From: Flavobacterium gilvum
GTDB lineage: Bacteria > Bacteroidota > Bacteroidia > Flavobacteriales > Flavobacteriaceae
Assembly: GCF_001761465.1 (NCBI RefSeq)
Contig: NZ_CP017479.1
Span: 2,108,001 to 2,172,000, forward strand
Reading direction: 5' to 3'
DNA: 64,000 bases
Shown here piece after piece: positions 25,137 to 32,927 of the stretch. The notes beneath the pieces were generated by a model. The model was not told where the DNA came from. It saw nothing but the letters and a program-made list of their open reading frames with translations, and did no database searches. Positions within the stretch are counted from its first letter, which is position 1. The number at the start of each line of letters is the position of its first letter. The position numbers were made by a program, and so were the translations under genes.

Positions 25137-26261
25137 ATGAAAATTATATTGACAGGCGCAACAGGCGTATTGGGTTCACAGATTATGTATGAAATTCTTG
25201 AATTATTCGTAAAAGAATCGATTGAAGGGAAACTTATTTTGATTGTAAGAGGAAAGAAAAAAAAAACCGCCTTAGAGCGGATAAATCAATTGCTTTCGAG
25301 TAGTTATACACCTCAATTTTTAAGAGACATTGGACTCGAAAAGCTGGATGCCTATATCGAGATTGTAGATACGGATTTGGATGCAGTGGAGGAAAATTTT
25401 TCAACCACAATAGAAGGTGCCTATTTTATTCATTCTGCCGGATATGTCAATTTATCTACGGATGAAGAACATCGGGAAAAGATTTTTGAGGAAAACACGA
25501 AGATTACCAAAATCATTTTGAATAATTTTCATCATTTCATAAAAAAATTCATTTATATAGGAACTGCTTTTTCATCGGGTGAGCGCTCGGGACTTGTTGA
25601 AAATGACTTTCATAATTTGGGTTTTATCCCAAAACATCGCAATGCTTACGAAAATGCAAAATTTCACTCAGAAAACTTTGTTGCGCAACGATGTAAAGCA
25701 TTGGGATTACCCTTTCAAATTTTACGCCCAAGTGTTATTTGCGGAAAAATGCTTGGGGACGAAAATAGATATTTCATTTCCAAGTACATGGTTTTTTATC
25801 TCTTGGCCAAATTTTTTTATTTTGCATCCCAAAGGATTACAGAGCAAGAGAATGTACGTTTTATAATGAACAAAGAAACGGGATTGAATATTATTGCGGT
25901 CGATTATGTTGCCAAAGTAATTGTTTCGGTTTTTAGAAGAGAAGATATTCAGCAACTCAATATTGTAAGTCATAAAAGTCTGAATTTGGTGAAAGGATTG
26001 CAGCTGATTATGGATGAAGTTGGTTATTCCAATTACGCTATAGTGCCCAATACACCACATTTTGAATATCATAATATAACCGAAAAATTATATTATGAGA
26101 GTATTGGTAAACACCTTAAACCTTATCTTGTTTCTAGTGCCAAAGAGTATAATACCACATTACTCAACTCTATTCTAGAAATCCCAATATTAGACGATGA
26201 AACGTTCACCCAAATGATTCGGTACGGCAAACTCAACAATTTTAGAGATATTAATGTTTAA
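25137..26261 (+). CDS. NAD(P)-dependent reductase of the extended SDR / thioester-reductase type
   Basis: This 374-residue protein has an N-terminal Rossmann fold (MKIILTGATGVLGSQIMYEI) and an extended-SDR active site: a Ser in YIGTAFSSGE and the Tyr-Lys pair in YENAKFHSE. The overall layout matches the male-sterility/thioester-reductase domain (NAD_binding_4) that reduces acyl thioesters or modifies bound intermediates: IHSAGYVNLS, LRPSVICGK, and a C-terminal substrate region. It stands alone here with no carrier-protein or adenylation domain next to it, so its acyl donor is unknown. A fatty-acyl-CoA or ACP thioester is possible but not shown. It lies 59 nt upstream of an OmpA-like gene that has its own promoter. 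Confidence 0.75.
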   Translation: MKIILTGATGVLGSQIMYEILELFVKESIEGKLILIVRGKKKKTALERINQLLSSSYTPQFLRDIGLEKLDAYIEIVDTDLDAVEENFSTTIEGAYFIHSAGYVNLSTDEEHREKIFEENTKITKIILNNFHHFIKKFIYIGTAFSSGERSGLVENDFHNLGFIPKHRNAYENAKFHSENFVAQRCKALGLPFQILRPSVICGKMLGDENRYFISKYMVFYLLAKFFYFASQRITEQENVRFIMNKETGLNIIAVDYVAKVIVSVFRREDIQQLNIVSHKSLNLVKGLQLIMDEVGYSNYAIVPNTPHFEYHNITEKLYYESIGKHLKPYLVSSAKEYNTTLLNSILEIPILDDETFTQMIRYGKLNNFRDINV

Positions 26262-26267
26262 TTCCGG

Positions 26268-26300
26268 TTGGGGAATCAATTTGTTTTTGTCGTAAATTTG
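26268..26300 (+). promoter_or_regulatory. promoter of the OmpA-like gene
   Basis: TTG at 26268-26270, a 22-nt gap and TAAATTTG at 26293-26300 give a full match to the Bacteroidota promoter pattern, 20 nt before the start codon. Confidence 0.7.
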
Positions 26301-26320
26301 GGAATTAAAACACCCCAATC

Positions 26321-27205
26321 ATGAAGTTTTTTACCATCCTACTATTTAGCCTTATGGCTTCTTGTGCCTTTGCGCAGGAGCAAGTTTCGTTTTTTTTTGA
26401 TAGCGATAAGTTTGTTTTGAAAAAAGAAGAACTTACAAAATTGAATAATTGGTTAACTGCAAATAAAGAAGTAAAAGTTGTTGGAGTTTACGGCTTTTGT
26501 GATGAGGTTGGAACTGTCGGGTATAATGATACTTTGGCCAAAAAACGAATCGATTATGTTTTTAATATTATAAAAAATAAAGTAAAGATTCGGGAGGATT
26601 TTAAAACACGAAGTTTTGGAAAACTGCATGCCTTATCTCCTATCAAAGCCGAAAACAGAAAAGTTACCTTGTATTATATTCTTCCAAGTGATTTTGTGAA
26701 TGAAGAAAAAATAATAGCGACCAATCAGGAAGTTCAGGCAGAAAAGGAAAAGCCGAAAATCAAATTTCCTGACGTGTATGTCTATCAAAATCCAGATGGC
26801 TCTACTTCAAGTATTAAAATCGACACCGTTTTTATGAGAAAAGTAAGTGTTGCCAGTGTTGGTGAAAAGCTGAAACTGGAAAGTATGAATTTTTATGTGG
26901 ATACTTTTGCAATTATGCCGCAATCCAGACCGGTAATGTTTGAATTGCTTACCGTCATGCAAAACTGTCCGGATCTGAAAATACAAATCCAAGGACATAT
27001 TTGTTGCGTTACCAAAGATTTTAGGGATTTAAGTACCCAAAGGGCCAAAGCCATTTATAAATTTTTAGAATTCAATGGAATCAGTAAAAGTCGCATGACC
27101 TTTGTTGGATTCGGAAGTACAAAACCATTGTTTGCCATTCCCGAAAAAGATGAGACCGAAAGAGAAGCAAACCGCCGCGTCGAAATCGAAATCATAGCCA
27201 ATTAA
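26321..27205 (+). CDS. OmpA-family protein with two OmpA-C-like domains
   Basis: This 294-residue periplasmic protein has a signal peptide (MKFFTILLFSLMASCAFAQ). An N-terminal OmpA-like domain (about 22-125) starts VSFFFDSDKFVLKKEEL, and a second, more typical one (about 180-294) contains IQIQGHICC, STQRAKAIYKFLEFNGI and EREANRRVEIEI. In the family the Asp and Arg of the C-terminal motif bind peptidoglycan diaminopimelate. Here the first domain is more divergent (KKRIDYVFNII). No beta-barrel or lipobox is seen, although the signal region contains a Cys (MASCAFA) that does not fit a lipobox well. The role is probably anchoring or sensing at peptidoglycan. Confidence 0.75.
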   Translation: MKFFTILLFSLMASCAFAQEQVSFFFDSDKFVLKKEELTKLNNWLTANKEVKVVGVYGFCDEVGTVGYNDTLAKKRIDYVFNIIKNKVKIREDFKTRSFGKLHALSPIKAENRKVTLYYILPSDFVNEEKIIATNQEVQAEKEKPKIKFPDVYVYQNPDGSTSSIKIDTVFMRKVSVASVGEKLKLESMNFYVDTFAIMPQSRPVMFELLTVMQNCPDLKIQIQGHICCVTKDFRDLSTQRAKAIYKFLEFNGISKSRMTFVGFGSTKPLFAIPEKDETEREANRRVEIEIIAN

Positions 27206-27325
27206 TGAAGAATTAAGATTTCAGAATTAAGAATTAAGATTTTCTGAAAACTTGGAATTTGGAATTTGAGATTTGGAATTTCACATTGATATTGCCATTG
27301 ATTTTTACCCTTGATATTGCTATTG
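27206..27325. repeat. three successive direct word arrays
   Basis: The spacer is made of three arrays of near-repeats: GAATTAAGATT-type (27209-27243), TTGGAATTTGGAATTTGAG-type (27251-27280) and ACATTGATATTGCCATTGA-type (27282-27325). They are direct, not inverted. The third array shares its words with 1026-1050. Confidence 0.55.
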
Positions 27326-27353
27326 TATAATTGTTACATTAAAATTATCTTTG
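27323..27353 (+). promoter_or_regulatory. promoter of purM
   Basis: TTG at 27323-27325, 20 nt, then TATCTTTG at 27346-27353. The box lies inside the longer in-frame extension of purM and shows that the ATG at 27378, not an upstream codon at 27351, is the start. Confidence 0.75.
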
Positions 27354-27377
27354 CCCGACATACACACAACAAAAAGA

Positions 27378-28556
27378 ATGAGTTCAGATACTTCAAAAAG
27401 ATATGCACAACGTGGTGTATCGGCATCCAAGGAAGATGTGCATAACGCCATCAAGAATATAGACAAAGGTTTATTTCCTCAAGCATTTTGTAAAATTGTT
27501 CCTGATTATTTGACTCAGGACGAAGACTATTGCTTGATAATGCATGCAGACGGTGCGGGAACAAAATCCTCATTGGCCTATATGTATTGGAAAGAAACCG
27601 GAGATCTTTCGGTTTGGAAAGGAATCGCTCAGGATGCCTTAATTATGAATATTGATGACTTATTGTGTGTAGGCGCAACCGATAATATTTTGCTTTCGTC
27701 AACCATTGGAAGAAACAAAAATGTAATTCCGGGTGAAGTTTTATCAGCCATTATCAACGGAACCGAAGAATTGATTCAAGAGTTGGATTCTTTTGGTGTA
27801 ACCATTCATTCAACTGGAGGTGAAACTGCCGATGTTGGTGATTTGGTAAGAACCATCATCGTAGATTCTACCGTGACAGCCAGAATGAAACGTTCCAAAG
27901 TGATAGACAATGCTAATATAAAAGCAGGAGATGTCATCGTTGGATTAGCTTCTTTTGGTCAGGCGACTTACGAAAAAGGGTATAACGGAGGAATGGGAAG
28001 TAACGGATTGACTTCTGCCCGTCACGATGTTTTCGAAAAGTATTTGGCCAGCAAATATCCAGAAAGTTTTGATGCAGCTGTTCCAAATGAATTAATCTAT
28101 TCTGGTCAGGTAAAATTGACCGATGCGGTTGCAAATTCTCCAATCGATGCTGGACAATTGGTGCTTTCACCAACCAGAACTTACGCACCGATAATCAAAA
28201 AGATTTTAGATAAATATACTTCTGAGGAAGTCCATGGAATGGTACATTGCAGCGGAGGTGCGCAAACAAAAATTTTGCATTTTGTACAAAATCTACATAT
28301 TATAAAAGACAATTTATTTCCCGTACCGCCTTTGTTCCAATTAATTCAGGAACAATCAAAAACGGATTGGAAAGAAATGTATCAGGTATTCAACTGCGGT
28401 CATCGTATGGAATTATACGTTCCCGAAACCATTGCTGAGGATATCATCGCAATTTCAAAATCATTTAATGTCGATGCCCAAATTGTAGGTAGAGTAGAAG
28501 CTTCGGATTCAAAAAAACTTACCATCAACAGCGAATACGGTACTTTCGAGTATTAA
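27378..28556 (+). CDS. purM: phosphoribosylformylglycinamidine cyclo-ligase (AIR synthase)
   Basis: PurM closes the imidazole ring in purine synthesis, converting FGAM plus ATP to AIR. The 392-residue product is the long form seen in Bacteroidota (about 345 in E. coli). Family motifs seen are RYAQRGVSASKEDVH at the N-terminus, DGAGTKSSLAY (the substrate/ATP loop, DGxGTK), GGETADVGDLV, GDVIVGLASFG, and MVHCSGGAQTKILHF where the usual HITGGG motif stands. It is preceded by its own promoter. It is followed 111 nt later by a small gene of unknown function, with an inverted word repeat between them. Confidence 0.93.
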   Translation: MSSDTSKRYAQRGVSASKEDVHNAIKNIDKGLFPQAFCKIVPDYLTQDEDYCLIMHADGAGTKSSLAYMYWKETGDLSVWKGIAQDALIMNIDDLLCVGATDNILLSSTIGRNKNVIPGEVLSAIINGTEELIQELDSFGVTIHSTGGETADVGDLVRTIIVDSTVTARMKRSKVIDNANIKAGDVIVGLASFGQATYEKGYNGGMGSNGLTSARHDVFEKYLASKYPESFDAAVPNELIYSGQVKLTDAVANSPIDAGQLVLSPTRTYAPIIKKILDKYTSEEVHGMVHCSGGAQTKILHFVQNLHIIKDNLFPVPPLFQLIQEQSKTDWKEMYQVFNCGHRMELYVPETIAEDIIAISKSFNVDAQIVGRVEASDSKKLTINSEYGTFEY

Positions 28557-28562
28557 TTAAAG

Positions 28563-28660
28563 AGTTGCTAAGAAACTAAGAAATTAAGTTGCTGAGATTT
28601 TACGTTATCTTCAGTTGTAAGGAGTCTTAGTATCTTAGAGTCTCAGAATCTTTGTAACTT
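28563..28660. repeat. intergenic word-repeat inverted element (CTAAGA words)
   Basis: The left arm AGTTGCTAAGAAACTAAG, then AAATTAAGTTGCTGAG, faces a right arm of CTTAGTATCTTAGAGTCTCA type. Pairing is imperfect but runs over most of both arms. It shares its words with the element at 32816-32924. It lies between purM and the 118-residue protein gene. Confidence 0.6.
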
Positions 28661-28667
28661 AAAAATT

Positions 28668-29024
28668 ATGTACGAACTACTTTTTTGGCGATATCAGGAA
28701 GGAACCTATCTCAACCATCATTTGGTTTACGAAGCTTTGGTAGAACAACAAGAAGTCGAAGGTTTGGAAGAACTTCCCGTGGAGGTAATTTTGAATCGGA
28801 TTCATTCTGTGTTTTCAACTTGGGAAAAAGTAGATGAAAACAGTTGGAAAAACACCAAAGGGAAAGGTGCTTTTCAGGTAAAAACAACCCCACAAAGTGT
28901 CCAAATCGATTGCTACGGAACCGAAGGCAAAACGATGAATCTTATCGCTGATACTTTGGAAGAATTCAAATGCCCGTTGTACGACCCGCAAGTTCCGGTT
29001 CGTTACGACGAGATGAATGAATAA
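28668..29024 (+). CDS. conserved hypothetical protein, 118 residues
   Basis: The 118-residue cytoplasmic protein starts MYELLFWRYQEGTYLNHHLV and is rich in Glu and aromatic residues. No domain is recognised. A beta-strand-rich second half (FQVKTTPQSVQIDCYGTEG) and an alpha-helical start suggest a compact alpha+beta fold. It follows purM on the same strand and may be co-transcribed with it through the repeat element. The coding frame, ATG start and composition like its neighbours support a real gene. Confidence 0.6.
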   Translation: MYELLFWRYQEGTYLNHHLVYEALVEQQEVEGLEELPVEVILNRIHSVFSTWEKVDENSWKNTKGKGAFQVKTTPQSVQIDCYGTEGKTMNLIADTLEEFKCPLYDPQVPVRYDEMNE

Positions 29025-29038
29025 TTTTTTTTGTAGCT

Positions 29039-29125
29039 AATTTACTTCGTCAGTTCGCTTCGCTCGTGTCAGCTATCCGTTACAAGTCCTCGCGCTGTGG
29101 GCTTTTCACTTTTATCTGGGCTAAA
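29039..29125. repeat. dispersed hairpin-core repeat, copy 3 (short)
   Basis: GCTATCCGTTACAAGTCC, a short loop and GGGCTTTTCACTTTTATC then GGGCTAAAA reproduce the conserved boxes of copies 1 and 2. The core stem is AAGTCC (29084-29089) with GGGCTT (29099-29104), 6 bp with one G-U type pair. The upstream TACTTCGTCAGTTCGCTTCG block matches degenerate sequence in copy 2. Terminal ends are absent. Downstream ATCTGTG words (29187-29225) recall the element at 3.7-3.9 kb. Confidence 0.65.
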
Positions 29126-29291
29126 ACATCAGTAGATATTGTTGAAATGGGAACTATTATTGAATCTATGGATTGATGATCAAAAAAATCTGTGATAATC
29201 AGTTTAATCCGTTCAATCTGTGGCCTATCTTCGGCTTATAGACAACATAGCGAATAAGCATATTTTTTATAAATTAGTATAAAAAAGAATA

Positions 29292-29891
29292 ATGTCTATT
29301 TCTCAATTTCCGCAAAATATAATACTCGAAGACGAAATGGTTTTTCTTCGTTCACTACAATTATCTGATTTCGAAAATCTTTTGGATATTTCCCTCAATG
29401 AACCCGAAACCTGGGAGTATTCCCTTGTTCGTGCCAACGGAAAAGAAAACCTTGAAAATTATATTCGCTTAGCGCTCAAAGCCAAAGAAAATAAAACAGA
29501 ATTTCCTTTTATCGTTTTTGATAAAAAATCAGGGAAATATGCTGGAAGTACTCGTTTTTACGATATTAATTTGCAGTTCAAAACTTTGCAATTAGGATAC
29601 ACTTGGTACGGAAAAGATTTTAGGGGAACTGGACTCAATAAACATTGCAAGTATCTTTTGCTTCAATTTGCCTTCGAAACATTAGGAATAGAACGGGTAG
29701 AATTTCGCGCAGACAACAACAACCAACGAAGTATTGCCGCCATGAAAAGTATAGGTTGCAAAGTAGAAGGTGTATTGCGAAGCCATATGCCAACTGCAGA
29801 TAGTGATGTTCGCAGAGACAGCATTGTGTTAAGTATCCTTAAAGACGAATGGTTTAGCGAGGTTAAAGAAAATTTGAAAAAGAAACTTTGA
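29292..29891 (+). CDS. GNAT family N-acetyltransferase (RimJ/RimL-like)
   Basis: This 199-residue acetyltransferase matches the RimJ/RimL-type GNAT domain. The N-terminal beta-alpha unit is MVFLRSLQLSDFENLLDISL, the central strand is KYAGSTRFYDI, the acetyl-CoA region is LGYTWYGKDFRGTGLNKHCK, and the end is VEFRADNNNQRSIAAMKSIG, the usual SIxxxxKxGF turn in modified form. It would transfer acetyl from acetyl-CoA to a protein N-terminus, polyamine, antibiotic or other amine; the acceptor is not deducible. It is a single gene, with no partner evident. Confidence 0.85.
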   Translation: MSISQFPQNIILEDEMVFLRSLQLSDFENLLDISLNEPETWEYSLVRANGKENLENYIRLALKAKENKTEFPFIVFDKKSGKYAGSTRFYDINLQFKTLQLGYTWYGKDFRGTGLNKHCKYLLLQFAFETLGIERVEFRADNNNQRSIAAMKSIGCKVEGVLRSHMPTADSDVRRDSIVLSILKDEWFSEVKENLKKKL

Positions 29892-29949
29892 AGGAGATTT
29901 TTTTTAAATGTATCATTGTTTAAAGGGAGAACAATTTCCTCAAAAAAGG

Positions 29950-29957
29950 TATCTTTG
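29950..29957 (+). promoter_or_regulatory. -7 box TATCTTTG of small gene
   Basis: The box lies 23 nt before the ATG at 29980 and inside the longer in-frame extension from 29908, which argues for the ATG at 29980 as the start. Confidence 0.5.
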
Positions 29958-29979
29958 CGGTAATAAAAAAAAAGTCAAT

Positions 29980-30417
29980 ATGAAGATAAATCCAAAAAAC
30001 GGAATTGATAAATTAATTTTTGGGATGAAGCAAAACGATGTTGTTGCTGTTTACGGTAAACCCGATAAAAATTACAAAGACGAAGATGATAATGTGATTT
30101 ATGTTTATAAAGAGCACAAAATCAGGTTGACTTTTTATGACGAAGAAGAGTTGAAGTTGGGATATTTAGTGGCATCATCTCCAAGTTTGGAATTGTTTGG
30201 AAATAAAATCATCAACAGAAAAATAAGTGATGTCAAGAAGGATTTGGCTCAAAAAGGAATAACCAAATTTACCGAAGAAGAGTTTGATACATTTGAAAAT
30301 TACTTCAATGAGGAAAATTGGATTATTCTTCAAACCGAATTTGATGAAGTGGTCAAATTCGAAATCGGAGCGATAATCAATAACAAAGATGAATTTGACT
30401 GGAAGTTTAAAAAATAA
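29980..30417 (+). CDS. conserved hypothetical protein, 145 residues
   Basis: This 145-residue cytoplasmic protein begins MKINPKNGIDKLIFGMKQ and contains VVAVYGKPDKNY and YKEHKIRLTFYDEEELKL. The (I/L)xxGMxxxDVxxxxGKPD pattern resembles the N-terminal repeat of small bacterial proteins whose function I cannot name. The repeat unit seems to occur twice (NKIINRKISDVKKDLAQKG is a weaker second copy). No signal peptide is seen. Its own promoter box lies upstream. It ends before a strong bidirectional terminator. Confidence 0.6.
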   Translation: MKINPKNGIDKLIFGMKQNDVVAVYGKPDKNYKDEDDNVIYVYKEHKIRLTFYDEEELKLGYLVASSPSLELFGNKIINRKISDVKKDLAQKGITKFTEEEFDTFENYFNEENWIILQTEFDEVVKFEIGAIINNKDEFDWKFKK

Positions 30418-30422
30418 CAAAG

Positions 30423-30460
30423 AAAAAAAATGGGATATTTTATAGTATCCCATTTTTTTT
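30423..30460. terminator. bidirectional terminator
   Basis: A 15-bp stem (AAAAAAAATGGGATA with TATCCCATTTTTTTT) closes an 8-nt loop between convergent genes. Confidence 0.85.
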
Positions 30461-30483
30461 GTTCTATTATTTTAGTAAATGAA

Positions 30484-31593
30484 TTATTCGCTTAAAACAA
30501 CTGTTTTTTTGCTCAATTTGGATTTTCTTTTTTCTGTTAAATAATTGCGTAATGGAGCATCAATATAAGTCATTATCAAATAAGCCGAGCCAATTAGCGT
30601 AAGCGTACTTAAAGCAACAATGGCAAAGAGTGTCACTCCGCTGAACTTATAAATACTTTGGTACGTTCCAAAAATCCATATTGCAAAATAATGAGTCATG
30701 TATAATGGATAGGATATATTTCCAAAAAACACACAGATTTTTTTGGTATTAACAGAAGTCACAGCTCCAGCACCCAAGGCAACTAAAAGAGGGAAATAAA
30801 ACAGTACAACAAGAGGTTCTGTTATATAATTTAAGGCTTCGTTAAAAGGATATAAAAATGCAGGCATTAAAAGTATTGCGAGTCCCAAAAAGCCAAGTTT
30901 TGACGAAATAATCCATTTGAAACGGTACACTAAGATACCAGCAAAAAAGGAATAAGAAACACGAGCAGCTCCATCCCAAAAGGTATCGCCTCCCCATCCG
31001 CCTACAAGTCCTTTGGAATTGTATGAAACGTAGATTAAAATAATTCCAGCAATAAGTGTTAGAACTGCCATAATCTTGCGAGGCAAACTCCATAGAATTA
31101 AGGAATAAACAATATTTGCGATGTATTCCCAAAATAAGGACCATGCCGGAGCATTCAACCCAAAATTATTGAGGTAGCGGTCTTTCATTATCGGAAGCGG
31201 AATCAATAATAAGGAACAAATAAATATAAAAATCAGTTCACCCGTACTTCTGCTCGCAATATCTCCGTAAGGAACAAGAAAATAACCAATCAAGCCTAAG
31301 ATAGATCCTAGAATTACCAACGGATGTAATCGGATAAGACGTGATTTGAAAAATTCGATAACACCCATTTTTGCAATTCGGTCATCATAAGCGTAAGCAA
31401 TCACAAAGCCCGAAAGACAAAAGAAAAAATCAACGGCCAAAAAACTATGAGCAAAAGGATTTTTAGTTGGGCCTTCGTCGAGATATACAAATTCTAAAAA
31501 ATGGAAAATTACCACTGATATGGCTGCAACTCCCCTAAGTCCGTCAAGGATTTCGTAATGCTGTTTACTTTTAATCAATTCGATGTCTTTCAT
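30484..31593 (-). CDS. acyltransferase family 3 membrane protein
   Basis: This 369-residue membrane protein has about ten hydrophobic segments and the acyltransferase-3 (OafA/NodX) N-terminal motif: YEILDGLRGVAAISVVIFHF with the catalytic-type His, followed by FFFCLSGFVIAYAY. Basic residues (FFKSRLIRLHPL) follow, as in the family. It would transfer an acetyl or other acyl group to a surface polysaccharide or lipid. The exact acceptor is not deducible, and no capsule or O-antigen locus lies in the window. It is downstream of the PPIase gene on the same strand with a 124-nt gap that contains a short hairpin and a TAAGTTTG -7 box at 31630-31623. Confidence 0.85.
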   Translation of the reverse strand: MKDIELIKSKQHYEILDGLRGVAAISVVIFHFLEFVYLDEGPTKNPFAHSFLAVDFFFCLSGFVIAYAYDDRIAKMGVIEFFKSRLIRLHPLVILGSILGLIGYFLVPYGDIASRSTGELIFIFICSLLLIPLPIMKDRYLNNFGLNAPAWSLFWEYIANIVYSLILWSLPRKIMAVLTLIAGIILIYVSYNSKGLVGGWGGDTFWDGAARVSYSFFAGILVYRFKWIISSKLGFLGLAILLMPAFLYPFNEALNYITEPLVVLFYFPLLVALGAGAVTSVNTKKICVFFGNISYPLYMTHYFAIWIFGTYQSIYKFSGVTLFAIVALSTLTLIGSAYLIMTYIDAPLRNYLTEKRKSKLSKKTVVLSE

Positions 31594-31617
31594 TGCAAAA
31601 ATTATTGTTTTATGAGA

Positions 31618-31657
31618 AAGCCCAAACTTAACGAAATTATTCGCAAAATTTGGGCTT
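31618..31657. terminator. 9-bp hairpin between PPIase and acyltransferase genes
   Basis: AAGCCCAAA (31618-31626) pairs with TTTGGGCTT (31649-31657). There is no T-tract in the minus direction, so function as a terminator is doubtful. The -7 box of the acyltransferase gene overlaps its left arm. Confidence 0.4.
31623..31630 (-). promoter_or_regulatory. -7 box TAAGTTTG of acyltransferase gene
   Basis: On the minus strand TAAGTTTG lies 30 nt before the acyltransferase start. No TTG at the usual -33 spacing was found. Confidence 0.4.
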
Positions 31658-31717
31658 CAATTTTAATTTTTTTTAAGTTTTTACTACTTAAAAGAAAATG
31701 ATAAAAAGTTTTTTGTT

Positions 31718-32785
31718 TTATTGATTTATCTTAATCAATTCCACTTCGAAGATTAAGTCACTTTTTGGAGGAATGGCACCTGGATAACCGCGCTCTCCAT
31801 AAGCCAATGTATAAGGAACATAAAATTTATATTTTGCTCCTTCTTTCATTAATTGTACACCTTCTGTCCAACCAGGAATCACCTGATTTAGATTAAAATC
31901 GATGGGTTCACCGCGCTTGATACTACTGTCAAAAACGGTTCCATCTATAAAAGATGCAGTGTAATGAACCTTTACGTTACTGTCAATCTTTGGTGTTGCA
32001 CCAGTACCCTCTTTTAGTACAATGTATTTTAGTCCGCTAGCGGTTGTTTGTCCGTTGGCAAATTCTTTTAAAGCAATTGCATTTTTGGCAGCTCTTTCTT
32101 TTTCTTCTTTTTCCTTTTGTAATTTTTCATCGGTAGCCTTATTGCTGTAATAGTCTGAGAATACTTTTACGGCATCAAATTTTTTGGCTGCTTCGCCTTT
32201 TCTTGTGATAGTTATTTTTGTGATAACATCATCCTGTGCAATAGTATTCACAACATTCATTCCTTGTGTTACTTGACCAAAAATGGTGTGTTTTCCGTTT
32301 AACCACGATGTTTCTTTGTGAGTAATAAAAAATTGGCTTCCGTTTGTTCCCGGTCCAGAGTTTGCCATAGCGAGAATTCCGCCTTTGTCAAATTTGGAGT
32401 CGGTGAACTCGTCTTTGAATGAATATCCCGGTGTACCAGAACCGTTACCGTTAGGATCTCCCCCCTGAATCATGAAATCACTAATAACTCGGTGGAATTT
32501 CAAACCGTCAAAAAAAGGCTTTCCTTTAAGTTTTTCAATAGTAACAAATGGATTTTTTCCTTCGGCAAGACTTATGAAATTAGCAACCGTAACAGGCGTT
32601 TTTTTATAAAATAATTCAAGGGTAATGTTTCCCTTATTGGTAGCGATGGTTGCAAAAATTCCTTCAGTAGGAGTAGTGGTTTTTACAGCTGTCGTAGCTG
32701 GTTTTTTTGCAGGTCCTACTTTTTTGGGTTGGGCATATAAATTGAATAGTCCTAAAAAGAGTAATAATGTGATTTTAGATTTCAT
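31718..32785 (-). CDS. exported dual peptidyl-prolyl isomerase: cyclophilin-FKBP fusion (CFBP type)
   Basis: This 355-residue secreted protein has a signal peptide ([18 protein letters not shown]). A cyclophilin domain spans about 42-195, with [31 protein letters not shown] and the tail [11 protein letters not shown] charged linker (about 210-240) and an FKBP domain (about 247-353: [41 protein letters not shown]) follow. Both isomerase active sites look intact. This order, cyclophilin then FKBP, is the dual-family immunophilin layout known from Flavobacterium. Periplasmic chaperone and proline isomerase activity is expected. A second fusion and a GldI protein are encoded just upstream on the same strand. 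Confidence 0.9.
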   Translation of the reverse strand: MKSKITLLLFLGLFNLYAQPKKVGPAKKPATTAVKTTTPTEGIFATIATNKGNITLELFYKKTPVTVANFISLAEGKNPFVTIEKLKGKPFFDGLKFHRVISDFMIQGGDPNGNGSGTPGYSFKDEFTDSKFDKGGILAMANSGPGTNGSQFFITHKETSWLNGKHTIFGQVTQGMNVVNTIAQDDVITKITITRKGEAAKKFDAVKVFSDYYSNKATDEKLQKEKEEKERAAKNAIALKEFANGQTTASGLKYIVLKEGTGATPKIDSNVKVHYTASFIDGTVFDSSIKRGEPIDFNLNQVIPGWTEGVQLMKEGAKYKFYVPYTLAYGERGYPGAIPPKSDLIFEVELIKINQ

Positions 32786-32815
32786 TTATCAGATAATTAT
32801 TTAGTTTTAAAAAAA

Positions 32816-32924
32816 AGTTGCCAAGATGCTAAGATTCTAAGATTTTGAAATGACGTTCATTACAAGATAAAGTATTCATAAGCAACAGAAAAAACTTAGC
32901 TTCTCAGAATCTTAGCATCTTTGA
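32816..32924. repeat. intergenic word-repeat inverted element (GCTAAGATTCTAAG words)
   Basis: A 16-bp perfect arm AAGATGCTAAGATTCT (32823-32838) is inverted at 32906-32921. The arms contain repeated CTAAGA words and share them with the element at 28563-28660. The element lies between two related isomerase genes. Confidence 0.75.
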
Positions 32925-32927
32925 AAA

